From Taenia hydatigena (Eukaryota > Platyhelminthes > Cestoda > Cyclophyllidea > Taeniidae): DNA of 64,000 bases. The translations under genes were made by a program, and so were the position numbers. The stretch's first letter is position 1; every line of letters begins with the position of its first letter. This document shows positions 13,201 through 23,565 of the stretch, one piece after another. Location of the stretch: assembly GCA_036345935.2 (NCBI GenBank), contig JADWOT020000001.1:36528825-36592824 (forward strand), written 5' to 3'. The notes beneath the pieces were generated by a model. The model worked only from the letters and a program-made list of their open reading frames with translations. It did not search any database and was not told the origin of the DNA.

Positions 13201-16200
13201 CGTAGGCACTTTGAAGGCGCTATTTTAAGGCTGCGATAAGCGGATGCACGTATTAACATGGGACTGCATTGAAAAGTAACTTTTGTGTTTGCCTTCCCAT
13301 CTCATCAGCGTGGAGAAAAATACTTCATTCAAAAGTGCCAAAATGAGCCTGCAAAATCACAAATATTTTATTCCACCAAAAATGGAACAAAAAGCGTTAG
13401 ACAGTACTCAGGTAGCAAGGTGAAACAGTGGAACGAAGTACATCCTTAGTGGATGAGAAATAAAATCTGTTTAGCGTAAATTAGGCAAGAGACTCCAAAA
13501 GCTGACTGCTTTAGCCGTAGACTAATAGTGTTGTTTGGTAACGAAATATCTCTGGTCACTTTTAATTGATAAAAGCAAAGCAATTTGTGTATGGAAAGGA
13601 AATGCCTGCAAATGATGTTTCAATGAATACTGGGCTTTGGGGAAAGCAAAATGTCAGCCAAGGACATGAGGGATCCGTGCCACTGCACTGCTTACGCACT
13701 TCGTGTCATCTTTGCATGGCAATTAAATAAGGTCGAAGAAAACTGATTTGCCCACTGTTCCACGATTATTGAAAAACTTAAACTGCCGTAGAACTTTTTA
13801 ATGAATGAAGTTCATCGTCTCCAAGACTGATGTCATTGTCTCATGTGAACCCGCATATTTTTGTTAGCAGTCTCACTTCAAGCCCCATAGTAATAGCCAG
13901 CAAGAAAGGTAGATTGAATTGGAACGGACAAAGCTCTTCGGTTAGGGATCTATCATCAAGATTTACGCCAAAATAATACTTTTCAGTGCTATTTAATGCG
14001 GAAAGCTGGAGAGGATTTAAACATTAAACGAGGCACTTTTAAGAAATAGTGACGGGCGAAATCTTGTAAGTTACGCCAAAGCTGAGGAAGTTGGCTCATA
14101 ATAAACTACTACCCATCACTCACCACGAATGTCAATCACGAGTTTGTGAAGCATTGGTTTGCTAGGATCTACTGAAGGTCGATAAAGCTTTAGACGATAG
14201 GATTCCACCAAGGGACGCCATCCAGCCATCTGGACGTCTTCAGGGCTGCCGGTTTCAAGGGACTCCCGGTGCTGTTCCTGTCGATTGTCGAGAGTAGATC
14301 CCCATGGACGTCTGCCGGCAGTGGCACTAAAGTCAATAGAAATGTTTGGCTTCCCGTTGGCAAGTGCCACACAGGTGATTTTGACAAAATCACCTAGAGA
14401 TACCTCCGCTGACATCTTGTGGGTTTCGACTATCCGAGGCTGTCGGATCACCTCCAGAACAAGGCTAAAATATGAAGGGATGGAGGCAACATAAATACTG
14501 CGATTGACTAGGAACTAGGTGCTTAACTTGGCAGGATATCGGTTTCGTAAGCGTTTTTTTTAAAAAAAAAACAGCTTCGACGGAATGGTTTTTTAGTACG
14601 ACGAAGCATGCTCTTGACACATTACTTCATTTTGCCGTTAGCATTCGTTAAAGTGGAAGGACGTCTTGATAACTTAAAACTAATTAACACTTCTGGTCAG
14701 TGTGCCTACCGCTGACGGATAAAATCTGTCTTTTGCAATTAATTAAGACGTGCTGGCCAGATTTTCATAGAAGTGACCGGTGAGACTTTTTGAAACGCAG
14801 TCATTAGGGTCGAGATCATCAGTGACAATCGTATTCATGGACCGTTCAAATATCTTACTGGGACTGAGGCCCTCCATTGGGCACAGGCAGATATTCACGA
14901 TTTCCTTCTTTTTCTTAAGAAACTTTGATCGTTGCCATGCATCCTTCCGCATACACAAACCCTATTACTGTCAGCTGTCATCTACATTGACGATATTCGC
15001 CTCAAAGGGTCCACGGTACATGGGTTGGCCGTTGAGACCCGTGATGGGGTCCATTTGCTGCCTACTTATCGAGTGTCGTGGTGTGACAGCGACGCCCCTT
15101 CTTCATAAAGCGCATAAATTGTGCTCAAAAGCTCTTCAAACTACATTATGAAGAAGGACCATTCTCAGCTCTGGGGGCCATTTTAGATCGCAAGGCATCT
15201 TTATGTCAACTGCATGGTTTATGCAAAGTGGGCCAGATGCATAGGGGGGAATTGCCACTATGGCTTTATATGACATGAACATTTTTAAAGCGCAAATTGG
15301 CTAACAAATCTGCGCAGTTGTTCCTCGAATAGAAACATTAATAAAGGCTTTAAATAGATACTTGACTGCGGTACGCTTTTGATTATGCGCCGCTTGGAGG
15401 GCTCTGAATTCATCACACCAACATAACCACTGCCAAATGCTCTCGCTCCACTCAATAAACTACCTCATTGTCACGTTAGATCTATTTACCCATCAAGATG
15501 AACTCGAACACGCTTTGGTTTCAATGTACCCCCGATGTAAGTTGAAATGGTAAGCAAGCTGACCCGAAATTCCGAGAAGAGGGGAGAAGATTTACCCAAT
15601 CAAACTTGTTAATGAATGGTGATGTTATGAATAAAGGGCTATTTGCGTTAGATATTCTTCTCCCACTACTACTCGTGATGACTTGAACACACAGAGTTGC
15701 ACGAAAATTGAAGCAAAAATCCATAGATACATAAATGTAAAATCTGGTAACCCACAAAAAATTGGCGCCATTTTCCACCATGCAACAAAAGGGAAAGAAG
15801 ACATTGCACTCGACCTGCTTACTACTGAATAAGAGATGGATGAACGGATGAACACAGGAGGCCACTCGCATTCCCGTTTACGGGTCTCCAATGCCACTCC
15901 TAGTCAGGACTAACAAGTGTCCAGGCTATTCTCCATACAAATAGCAAAACCCATTTACCTTTTAAGGAACTTTCACGATTTACTGGGCACGTTAATTTAC
16001 CCTTTTATAAAAGCTGTAATTAAAGAAATATGTTTAAAAGATCTACTGATTTTCCGACTTAGAAAAGGAAAGAAGATTAAATGTGCTTAATCAATTTGAC
16101 CGGCATGCTAGTTAGGTGGAAATGAGGCATCGTGACAGTAGAACATAGAGATAATAGTTAGGCATAACTAGAATTTACGTGGAAGATTATCACGAATTCG

Positions 16201-19200
16201 CAATAGCGCCCGGTTCCCTTGACCAATCGGCATCTCGTAAAGGTGAACTTCAATCGTGTCACTAACGCCTGTGAGATAAAGGTCAATCAAAATACTATTA
16301 ATACCCGAAAATGAGACCACCCCATGACCTCAAGACCTGCCTGGCTGAAGCGCACTAAATTGTCGTACGTCCAACTTGCTGACACAAGTCGAGACAAAGG
16401 CCTTACCACCAACGTCTGTCTCAGGTTGTTCTGGATGGGAACGCACTACCAGATTATCAATGACAACCAAACACAATGCTACCTCCAATCACACAATTTA
16501 GTTGCATAGGCTCTTTCATCCTACGCCGAGCTCTCATCTCGGCGACATACCATTCGGCTCGTGGAATCCCCGAGGGACTTACGCCCAAACGCAGACACTA
16601 GGGCACAAGTAAAAGGATAGTTACCCCCTCTTGAATCTAATCCAAATAAATGAGGGTTCATCAGTTATTCAAACGATTGTCCAAGACTGTAGAGACCAAC
16701 AAAGGCGTATCATATAAAAGAGGGGAAATATTTGTCTATTGTCTTTCTTTAGCCTTCCAAATGTTGGCAATAATTCTCCTGGGAAAAAGAAGATTTTCTC
16801 AATCGCTTTTCATTCGCCTGCAGCAGGAGGCAATTGTGCATGTGAGTGGACGAATTCACAGAGGCGTGCAATCTTGATTCTGACTTTTAACCGCTTATTG
16901 GGATATGAGAACCCCGGGGCATATAAAAAGTAGCCGAAAAAAATGGAAGGCGATGCAATTAAGGTTGCCGAGCGGAAAGAGACTGAAACGATCTAATCCT
17001 CCATTGTTCTGTCAGAGATGGCGATGGAGGAATGTTTCTGCGGTGATACCGCACAGAGCTGTAATTAGCATGGCCCACGCGCGTTGGCAGTAGGCATTAG
17101 ATATGTTGCTAGCAAGTCCAGCTCGGGCACCTCGATAGTTCGGTTGACGAACAACGATAGTCTGTAGTGAACGTAGTCTCTAGACAGCATGAAAGCGAAA
17201 AAAAACCAAACAGCCAGCATTTACTTGTGTGTGCGGCAGCCCTAACCACTCAGGCGCAGTGGGATATTCGAGTGGTACCAAAGATGCACTTCACTGACGC
17301 AGGCCATTTCAGTCCACCACTAACCAAGATGGTGTGCGTGATAAACGCAGCATCAGATGAACGCGGGTGTTAAGGTCGCAGAAGTCTACGGAAGACCCCA
17401 AGTATGATAAAATAGCGGGGCGGAACACTTAGTTACACAAGCATCATAAATTTCTTTGAAACGGCTATTCCTATGCATGCCAACGCGATCCTGGGTGTGG
17501 TGGCTACATTCCCCAATCACAGTCACAGCAAACATTCCTGTGAACATTCTGCTAGTGTGCAAGACACCTGTTTGATTCAGAAAACTTAATCAACGCATTA
17601 CCACAATCAGTTTAGAAGATTTGCGACTTCGAAATGCTAGTGCATCCGAAGTACTGCGACACCGCAGGGAAGGTCAATATTGCAATGAAATGGCGTTTTG
17701 ATCAGGGAGGTGACAACGCCATTTTTAGAACAATGACGAAACAAAGGAGGCTCTGCTACAGTGCCTCATTAGCATTAATTAAACTTTCTGAGCTGAAGTT
17801 GTCCTTCAGTTGCTACTAAAACGCTTGAATTTGTACGTTTGGGAGGAGAGGTCGAAGTAAAGATAAAAACTGCGGTTTGCACTCAAAAGCCTCAAGTCTT
17901 GTCATTTTCAATGAAAGTGCAATGAATTTCTGAAAAAAAAAAACGTGTCTACTATTTCATTTAAAACCCTAAATGCAGGAGGAGGAGGAGGAGGAGAGCA
18001 GCGACTAGTTGTACCTAGGCGAGTTATGTGGCAAGTCGACTGCTCGTCCAAATGACAGCGCATAAATTGCAGATTATGAACCTAAAAGTGTAGATCAATG
18101 CTATTTCTGTGCAGATTTATCTGTGTTTGAATTGAAAACGTCCCGAAGGTGTAGGAAAGCTAGATACAGGCACTGGATCGACTTATGTACCGATGTATGA
18201 CGGCCGAGAATTCTGTAGCGTGCGCCTGAGTCTCCAACAGGGTAACCCAAGCGAACGCACTAAAAGGCTGGGCTCTTTATGGCACACCGCAGTACTGTGT
18301 CATCTTTTACGCGTTCAAAATCACTTCCAGAAGTTTGACAACCTTCAACTCCGTCCTTATCTGTTTTTTTTTTTCACCTTCAAGTGAATTATGTGTAAGG
18401 GAGTTCCAAAAATCCACACCTACGTCCCCCAGTCTTTTTTCACCTCTGGAAATAAGGGACGAATAAAAGGGCTGAACAAAACACAAGCATTTTAAACGAA
18501 TTAAATTAAGGCAAAAATATATGATCTTGATATAGTTTATACGCATAATGACGGCTAAACCAGGTGTGGGGAATCCCAGGGGCGTGAAAATTGGGTGAAC
18601 ATTGCCCGAATTTACGGTTACAAAAGAAAAAAACAATTTCAACATGCCAGTGGTGGTAAACGAAAAAGGGAAATTAAATTTCCTTAAGCGGCTTGCGTAG
18701 CCAGAAGCAATAAATTGCTGCCTAATTTAAGAGTTTCTCCCTATACCCTCGAATTTCATTACATTATGGCTAAAGCAGCATCAATTTCGTTGGACTTGCT
18801 CGAAGAATGATGAAAGGTTGTGCACTACATCTTTTCCTCATTATATTTTTGAGTACGTAGTCTTCTTCCTCTTGAACATCAGACGCCGGTTAGATACATT
18901 TCTATTTCTTTAAAAATAGTTCCGAAGAGGAAGAGTTCCAAATAGAGTCGTGAATCAGAGCTCTGCCATAAGAGGGGTGCAAGTTGAAACAAAGACCGGG
19001 ATTGAGTCTGCTAGTTTAGTAAGGTACTAACCTGGCATTGGAGTTGACTGTATAGTTATTTTCCTCATCAATAAGACTGTTGACTACACAGGTGATCTTT
19101 TCGTAGGGCACCTGTGAAGCCAACTCGAGGGGCGAATTGGCCCCTTCCTCTGCTGGGTAGACGGGGAAAGCGCGGACGGTGAGCCAGGAGACGCCCTCCT

Positions 19201-21260
19201 CCTGCGTATTGTTAACATGGAAAGGCGGCTGCGGAATCGAACGAAAATCGTCGCCCCGAAACCATGCCGCTATTTGCACCGGTCGACCAGCGGTCTGTCC
19301 GCCATGGATGGGGCGGTACAGGCAGGCTAGACGCGCCGGATAACCTTCAATGAGACGCGGCTTTGGCTCGGCTAGCAAGGCCATACGATCACGGTGGGAG
19401 GAACGCTCTCGCTCCAACCCTAGGCTGCCATAGACCGCGGAGTAGTCTACTCCACCACCACTGCCGCCAAAACCACCGTTACGAGCCTCTTGGTCGTAGA
19501 AGAGAGGTTCTGTGGAGGAGTTGTGCAGCTTCACCTTGACGTTAATTGGCTCATAGAGTGTCCAATGGATTTCGTAGTAGGATGGGTGTCCCTTCTGTAA
19601 AGTTAGGCATCAGCGAAAGTGCTATAAAAGTCTCTAAAACCATCTTCATGGACTAAAAATACGGTTTTTGAAAAAATAACACCTTCGATCCCTCGTTTGC
19701 AGAGGTTGAAATGGTGCTGAGACTTTGATCAAGATTGTGGCGTAACATTTTGTGTGGATATCAAATATCGCGCAAACTATGTTGGCTTATTAACACTTTC
19801 GTCATCGGAGACCTGTGTTCGAAAAGACTGGCTACCATAACCGCGGTGTTTCTTTGCCATTAATCATTTCTACCAATTTGAAATCTCCTCATAAACCGGG
19901 AAGGTAATTATCCCTGGATCAAAAAACCTGCATCACCTTTATTGTTTCATTTTCAGCTAATGTTTGTGAATAAATTAAGCTCAACGCTTTAGCAGAAGTT
20001 AGCTTGAACTCTCAGATATGCATACTGTACTAATGTAATGAATAACTTATGCACGCAAAGTTTTTAAGGGAGGATAAGTTTAACGACGAAAGGAGCATGA
20101 TTTAAGATTTCTCACTCACTTTTAACGGAAAAGTTTAGTAGAGATAACAGTCACCAATAGGGACAACAAACGGCAAAAAGGCCAATTTAAGGTGAAATTT
20201 TCAATTGATCAACCAAAAGCAAAGGTTTCACGAGGAACCGACTTAACAGAACGGGATACTTAAAAGAATGCACAATACTCTGTTCCTTGTTAAGAAATAG
20301 ATTTAACCTAGATCAATATTTTAGATTAAATAAAAGAAGTTCATCAAAAATCCGACCTTGTTGTGCCAAAGATCTTGCATCTCAAATTTGCACCAGAGTT
20401 TGTTCGGCGCCTCTGGTGAAAATGGATCGAGGATGCGAACCCAGGCTAAGTCAGGACCAATCTCCACATTGTCGTTGGAAAATATACCAGATTCGTTAAA
20501 AGAAACGGTCCTACTCGGAATCGCATCTCTGGGCAGTACAGCTGCAAGCTCTGAATCTGGCGGAATAGGCTCTCGCCACTCCCATGCAAGAACACGTTGA
20601 GCTGGTGTCAAAGGGCAGTATAGAATAACCTGAAATGATTAAGGGAATCTGCGATTAGCATTAAAGCATTAGTTAAAAGCAAATTTTATTTATACGCTGA
20701 CCAACCTCACTAGCACGATCGGAGGGAAACATTTTGAAAAACTTAATCATCCCAGCTGCAAGTGGAACAGTAGGAAGCCCACTTGAACGATTTATTGCAA
20801 AGTGTTCTACAGGGTGAACGCTAAGAAACGCGTCCTGTGAATTCGCTTCACCATGGCATCTATAATTTCCCGCATCTGAAAGACTTGCATTATCGATTCG
20901 TAAAATTAGTCGGCCTCGATCATCTTGCATCGAATACACGGATGTTGGAACATTCAATTTGCTAGACAAATGATAACTTGGTTGAAGTGGACTCAAATTG
21001 TATACTGATGTGACTTCCTTCTTAAAATTCATTGGGACCGGATGCGGACCAACTTCTCGCCCGGAATTTTTTTGGTCACTTTCGTAAGTCCATCTGATTC
21101 CACCGTTGCAAACAAAATATGCATCGTGTCCCACAATTACGGAAACATTCGGTGCGGATTCCAAGAACACGTACCTTTTCGGAATTTGGGAATAAACACA
21201 TGGGAAAAATTTGGGGTTCGTTGTACAGAACAGGAGCACTACTATTAAGCGCCACCCCAT
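1257..21260 (-). CDS. Ig/FN3 cell-surface protein, probably GPI-anchored
   Basis: Nine exons on the minus strand join in frame: 21260-20706, 20629-20357, 19594-19032, 14464-14124, 11039-10553, 4960-4819, 4728-4606, 2414-2094 and 1757-1257, giving 1101 aa. The start ATG precedes a signal peptide of about 24 residues. Ig-type domains follow: Cys51 to Cys135 with the DAGNYRC motif; Cys190 to Cys265; one in exon 3 (RLACLY to EKITCVV); one over exons 4-5 (KITCVAL to GTYRCRV); one over exons 5-6 (SISCLV to VARCEY). A fibronectin-III-like region spans exons 6-8 (LLPGTNYTFEW) and a weaker module fills exon 9. The protein ends in about 20 hydrophobic residues with no cytoplasmic tail, as a GPI signal would. 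An adhesion or receptor role is inferred; no named family was recognised. Introns range from 76 bp to 5.6 kb. The acceptor of exon 5 is weak. Confidence 0.8.
2415..4605 (-). other. Intron 7 of the Ig/FN3 gene
   Basis: A 2.2-kb intron between exons 7 and 8, with GTGAGT donor and CACAG acceptor on the minus strand. No coding exon, RNA gene or clear repeat was seen inside. Confidence 0.65.
4961..10552 (-). other. Intron 5 of the Ig/FN3 gene (5.6 kb)
   Basis: The largest intron of the gene. Exons 5 and 6 join in frame across it (phase 2), so nothing inside is needed for the Ig/FN3 protein. Two minus-strand exon-like segments lie near 8065-7960 and 7412-7213 (see findings). A stretch around 5405-5850 looks like worn repeat DNA, with TTACGCAGTGGTTT and GGTGGCTCAGTGG resembling tRNA-derived A boxes, but no matching B box was seen. 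The remainder shows no recognisable gene. Confidence 0.55.
11040..14123 (-). other. Intron 4 of the Ig/FN3 gene (3.1 kb)
   Basis: It runs from a good GTGAGT donor to a weak acceptor at 11040 (GAATGTAG). The segment at about 12680-12900 is more GC-rich than its surroundings and may be an old repeat, but I recognise no family. No coding exon was seen. Confidence 0.55.
14465..19031 (-). other. Intron 3 of the Ig/FN3 gene (4.6 kb)
   Basis: A mostly AT-rich intron between exons 3 and 4. It contains a palindromic T8/A10 run near 14553-14571 and a short (GGA) run at about 17978-17996. Open frames here are short and carry no recognisable domain. Confidence 0.6.
19595..20356 (-). other. Intron 2 of the Ig/FN3 gene
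   Basis: A 762-bp AT-rich intron between exons 2 and 3, with TTTACAG acceptor. Nothing recognisable inside. Confidence 0.65.
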
Positions 21261-21829
21261 CTAAAAATAATGAAAATCTAATCTTTGAAGATACGGCGCT
21301 TTATAATGCATGAAAATTGGTGAGTATTAACAAATTAGAAAGGACTTAAGTATGCCCTATAAATACTGATAAAATTAACTAAGTCTATAATATATTTTTG
21401 GCATATCTGAGCATTCGGCTCTATTTTATGGAAAGAAGTCGAATTTTTATTAACTCAACTCAGTTCAATATTATGTAATTCTTATTTACCCCTCATTAAG
21501 TTATTTGTTTACTTATTTCCATTTTTTAGAATATTTTGTGGTAGGCTAGTTTCAAAACCTTTCTACTTTTTCCTCAAATCTGAGTTTTTAGGCCCCAAAT
21601 AGTCCTTGATTTTTAGCAAGCCATTCCAACTTAGGAAAGGACTTATCATTAGTGTGCAGAACAGTTCACACTCAAAGTAAGGAATCCTTTGATACCTGGT
21701 TAAGTTGGTTTTTAAAGATACTAGCTTTATATTAGCCTGACCGTCTTTATGATTGCAGGACCATGGAAATAGCCCTTATCTTCTTTATTTAAAAGAAATA
21801 CACATTTTACTGCAGTGACTAAGCAGGAC
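21261..21829. other. 5' flank of the Ig/FN3 gene
   Basis: AT-rich DNA directly upstream of the Ig/FN3 start codon. It presumably contains the 5' UTR and promoter of that minus-strand gene. No defined promoter element could be assigned. Confidence 0.4.
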
Positions 21830-22205
21830 TGTAGAGTCCCAAGGCTCCCTTAAAGGTAAAAGAAGGCAAAATGCTAGGACAGAATGTAGTACTTTGCTTG
21901 TTAGAACTGCCAGTTTCTGTCAAGGTCACAGAGGTGGCCGTACTACCCTAGCTGCGTGGGCTGGCCCCCGGGCCATGTCGGCAGTCTATTTCCCTCTGTC
22001 CGGTGAATATATATATTCTACCCTGCCACTTTGCCTTCTTTTACCTTAAGGGAGCCTCGGGACGCTACACAGAATATGTGTACTCAACAGTCAGAAGGAA
22101 CTGAGTTTTTGGCATGGCCCTGAGGCTAGCCTACGCGGCTAAAGCAATATGGCCACCTCTGTGTCCCTGACCAAAAGCAGCAGTCCAAAGAATTAAAGTG
22201 CTACA
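21830..22205 (-). mobile_element. Older solo LTR, interrupted by a younger LTR
   Basis: The two outer pieces, 21830-21884 and 22075-22205, read on the minus strand as one LTR of the same family as the insert. 22205 is its start (TGTAGCAC) and 21830 its end (ACTCTACA). Subtracting the 185-bp insert and one 5-bp target duplication leaves 186 bp, the same length as intact copies here. The segment matching the family's GGTCACGGAGGTGGC core lies near 22148-22168 in reverse orientation. No clear target-site duplication of its own was found, which suits an older insertion. Confidence 0.85.
21885..22069 (+). mobile_element. Solo LTR with perfect 5-bp target-site duplication
   Basis: A 185-bp copy from TGTAGTACTTTG to GGGACGCTACA, with the TG...CA ends expected of an LTR. 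It is flanked by CAGAA at 21880-21884 and again at 22070-22074, an exact 5-bp duplication of the kind retroviral-type integrases leave. It contains an AT-rich GAATATATATATTC box. No internal region or second LTR is attached, so it is a solo LTR, inserted inside the inverted older copy. Confidence 0.9.
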
Positions 22206-22859
22206 GAACTTTTGAAAAGACCTAGGATATCACAGTAGTGATAGAGGTCGGTGAATGAAGCCGAATTGGCAGGATAAATGCTTTTATTCGTTTGTTTATC
22301 AGACCTTACATTTAGGGATGGCTAATATATTTTGCGAATGTATGAGTCTGGAAATCTTTCAATGAATACTTCTGATAACCTTCCGAATGTGTTGTTTTGT
22401 GAAAAGTGTACTAAAAACCAAATCGATCTTAAAATTCAGTTCTTTAAGGAAGTGGGAGTTTCCAAAAGTAGACAAGATCTAGACTATGTTTGCCTTGTAA
22501 AGCTATCCTAAACATTATGTTTTATACAAAGGGTCTGCTTTCAGACTAACAGTGCTACAAGTGACGGATGCCATGGCAACTAAACTCCTTTTATAGAATT
22601 GTCTGAACATAAATGGGAACCTCTCAGTAAATTTCGGCGTTATTTTATTATGACCCTTTCTTTTACCGATTTGGTCATGAGGCGACTTGAGGTGCTGCAC
22701 TTCAAAGTGATTTTCAGCGATGTCATACGGGTAAGCAAGGCGCCTCAGCATTTGAGAATGTCTGAGTTAATGCTTTCACGATGCTGCGAAGATTTGTTTT
22801 CGTGTGGCAACTAATCCATATAGTTTTTCGAAGTGTTCCTTTTTTTTGGCATTGTAGTG

Positions 22860-22968
22860 TGTAGTATTTGTTGTTTGAATTACCAGTTTCGGTCAGGGTT
22901 CGTTAAATATATATTCTACGCTAGCATTCTGCCTTCTTTTGCCTTCGAGGGAGCCTTGGGACGCTACA
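22860..22968 (+). repeat. Left LTR of the TRIM-like element
   Basis: It begins TGTAGTATTTG and ends GGGACGCTACA. It is 109 bp against 185-186 bp in intact copies: about 75 bp are missing after GGTCAGGGTTC, including the GGAGGTGGC and GTAGGCTGG blocks. Confidence 0.85.
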
Positions 22969-22969
22969 T

Positions 22970-22981
22970 TGGTGGCAGCGG
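22970..22981 (+). other. Primer-binding site, tRNA-Leu type
   Basis: TGGTGGCAGCGG lies one base after the left LTR. It is the exact complement of a tRNA ending CCGCTGCCACCA, the 3' end of eukaryotic tRNA-Leu (AAG-type isoacceptors) with CCA added. This is the priming site expected of an LTR retroelement. The match continues for 12 bases only. Confidence 0.8.
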
Positions 22982-23436
22982 AAAGCGGACCCGACTTTTT
23001 AGGGTTACTATCCCGATCTCTACCGCCTGTGGCATGTTGCAGCGGTGCGAAAGAAGTGCGTGTGCTACGGGTGGGCTAAGAACGACGTCCACCTCCGACA
23101 TCTACTCCATCTCCGTGTTCTTCAAGAAATCTATTAACAACTGAAGCGATATTAGCCATGGACCACCTTGAAAGAGATCAGCGTGCTAGAGCCTCCCTAC
23201 GGACATACTGATGATCGGCAGAACCACTTGTTCTGAACTCTGTTCCTAACCCAGACGAAACTCCAAGTCCAATGCACTGCCAAGAGGGATCACTGACGTT
23301 GGTATCAAGCATCGCCTCAATCGCGACGAATGTCGGCGACTGGCATGGTTAGCTCGTGGGTGCTTCTTGCAGCACTGATTACGTTGAGATGGCTGACGCG
23401 GGAGGTGTGCCAAGGGGCGCGTCGGGGAAGATGCTC

Positions 23437-23451
23437 GAAAGAGAAGAGGGG
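23437..23451 (+). other. Polypurine tract of the TRIM-like element
   Basis: The run GAAAGAGAAGAGGGG is followed by CAA and then the TG of the right LTR. A polypurine tract at this position primes plus-strand DNA synthesis in LTR retroelements. Confidence 0.8.
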
Positions 23452-23454
23452 CAA

Positions 23455-23565
23455 TGTAGTACTTTGTTTGTTTGAACTACCAGTTTTGGTCAGGGTCACG
23501 GAGGTGGCTATATTTCCCTAGCTGCGTAGGCTGGCCTCCGGGCCATGTAGCCTCGAGATGCTACA
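23455..23565 (+). repeat. Right LTR of the TRIM-like element
   Basis: It begins TGTAGTACTTTG and ends GAGATGCTACA, 111 bp. It keeps the GGTCACGGAGGTGGC core lost from the left LTR but lacks about 75 bp after GGGCCATGT, including the AT-rich box. The two LTRs therefore carry different internal deletions. Confidence 0.85.

Larger units (their letters stand above)
22860..23565 (+). mobile_element. Complete miniature LTR retroelement (TRIM-like), 706 bp
   Basis: Two LTRs of the local family in direct orientation (22860-22968 and 23455-23565) flank a 486-bp interior. A primer-binding site follows the left LTR and a purine tract precedes the right one. The flanks TAGTG (22855-22859) and TGGTG (23566-23570) match at 4 of 5 bases, as a slightly diverged target duplication would. 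The interior has no frame for Gag, protease, reverse transcriptase or integrase, so any movement would depend on another element's enzymes. Non-coding LTR elements of this size are called TRIMs, and TRIMs are known from taeniid tapeworms. Membership in that particular family is inferred. Confidence 0.85.

Noticed and set aside
17225..17290. Minus-strand GCCTGAGTGGTTAGGGCTG resembling a tRNA-derived SINE A box
   Set aside because: No B box or A-rich tail follows at the expected distance, so no SINE or tRNA is called.
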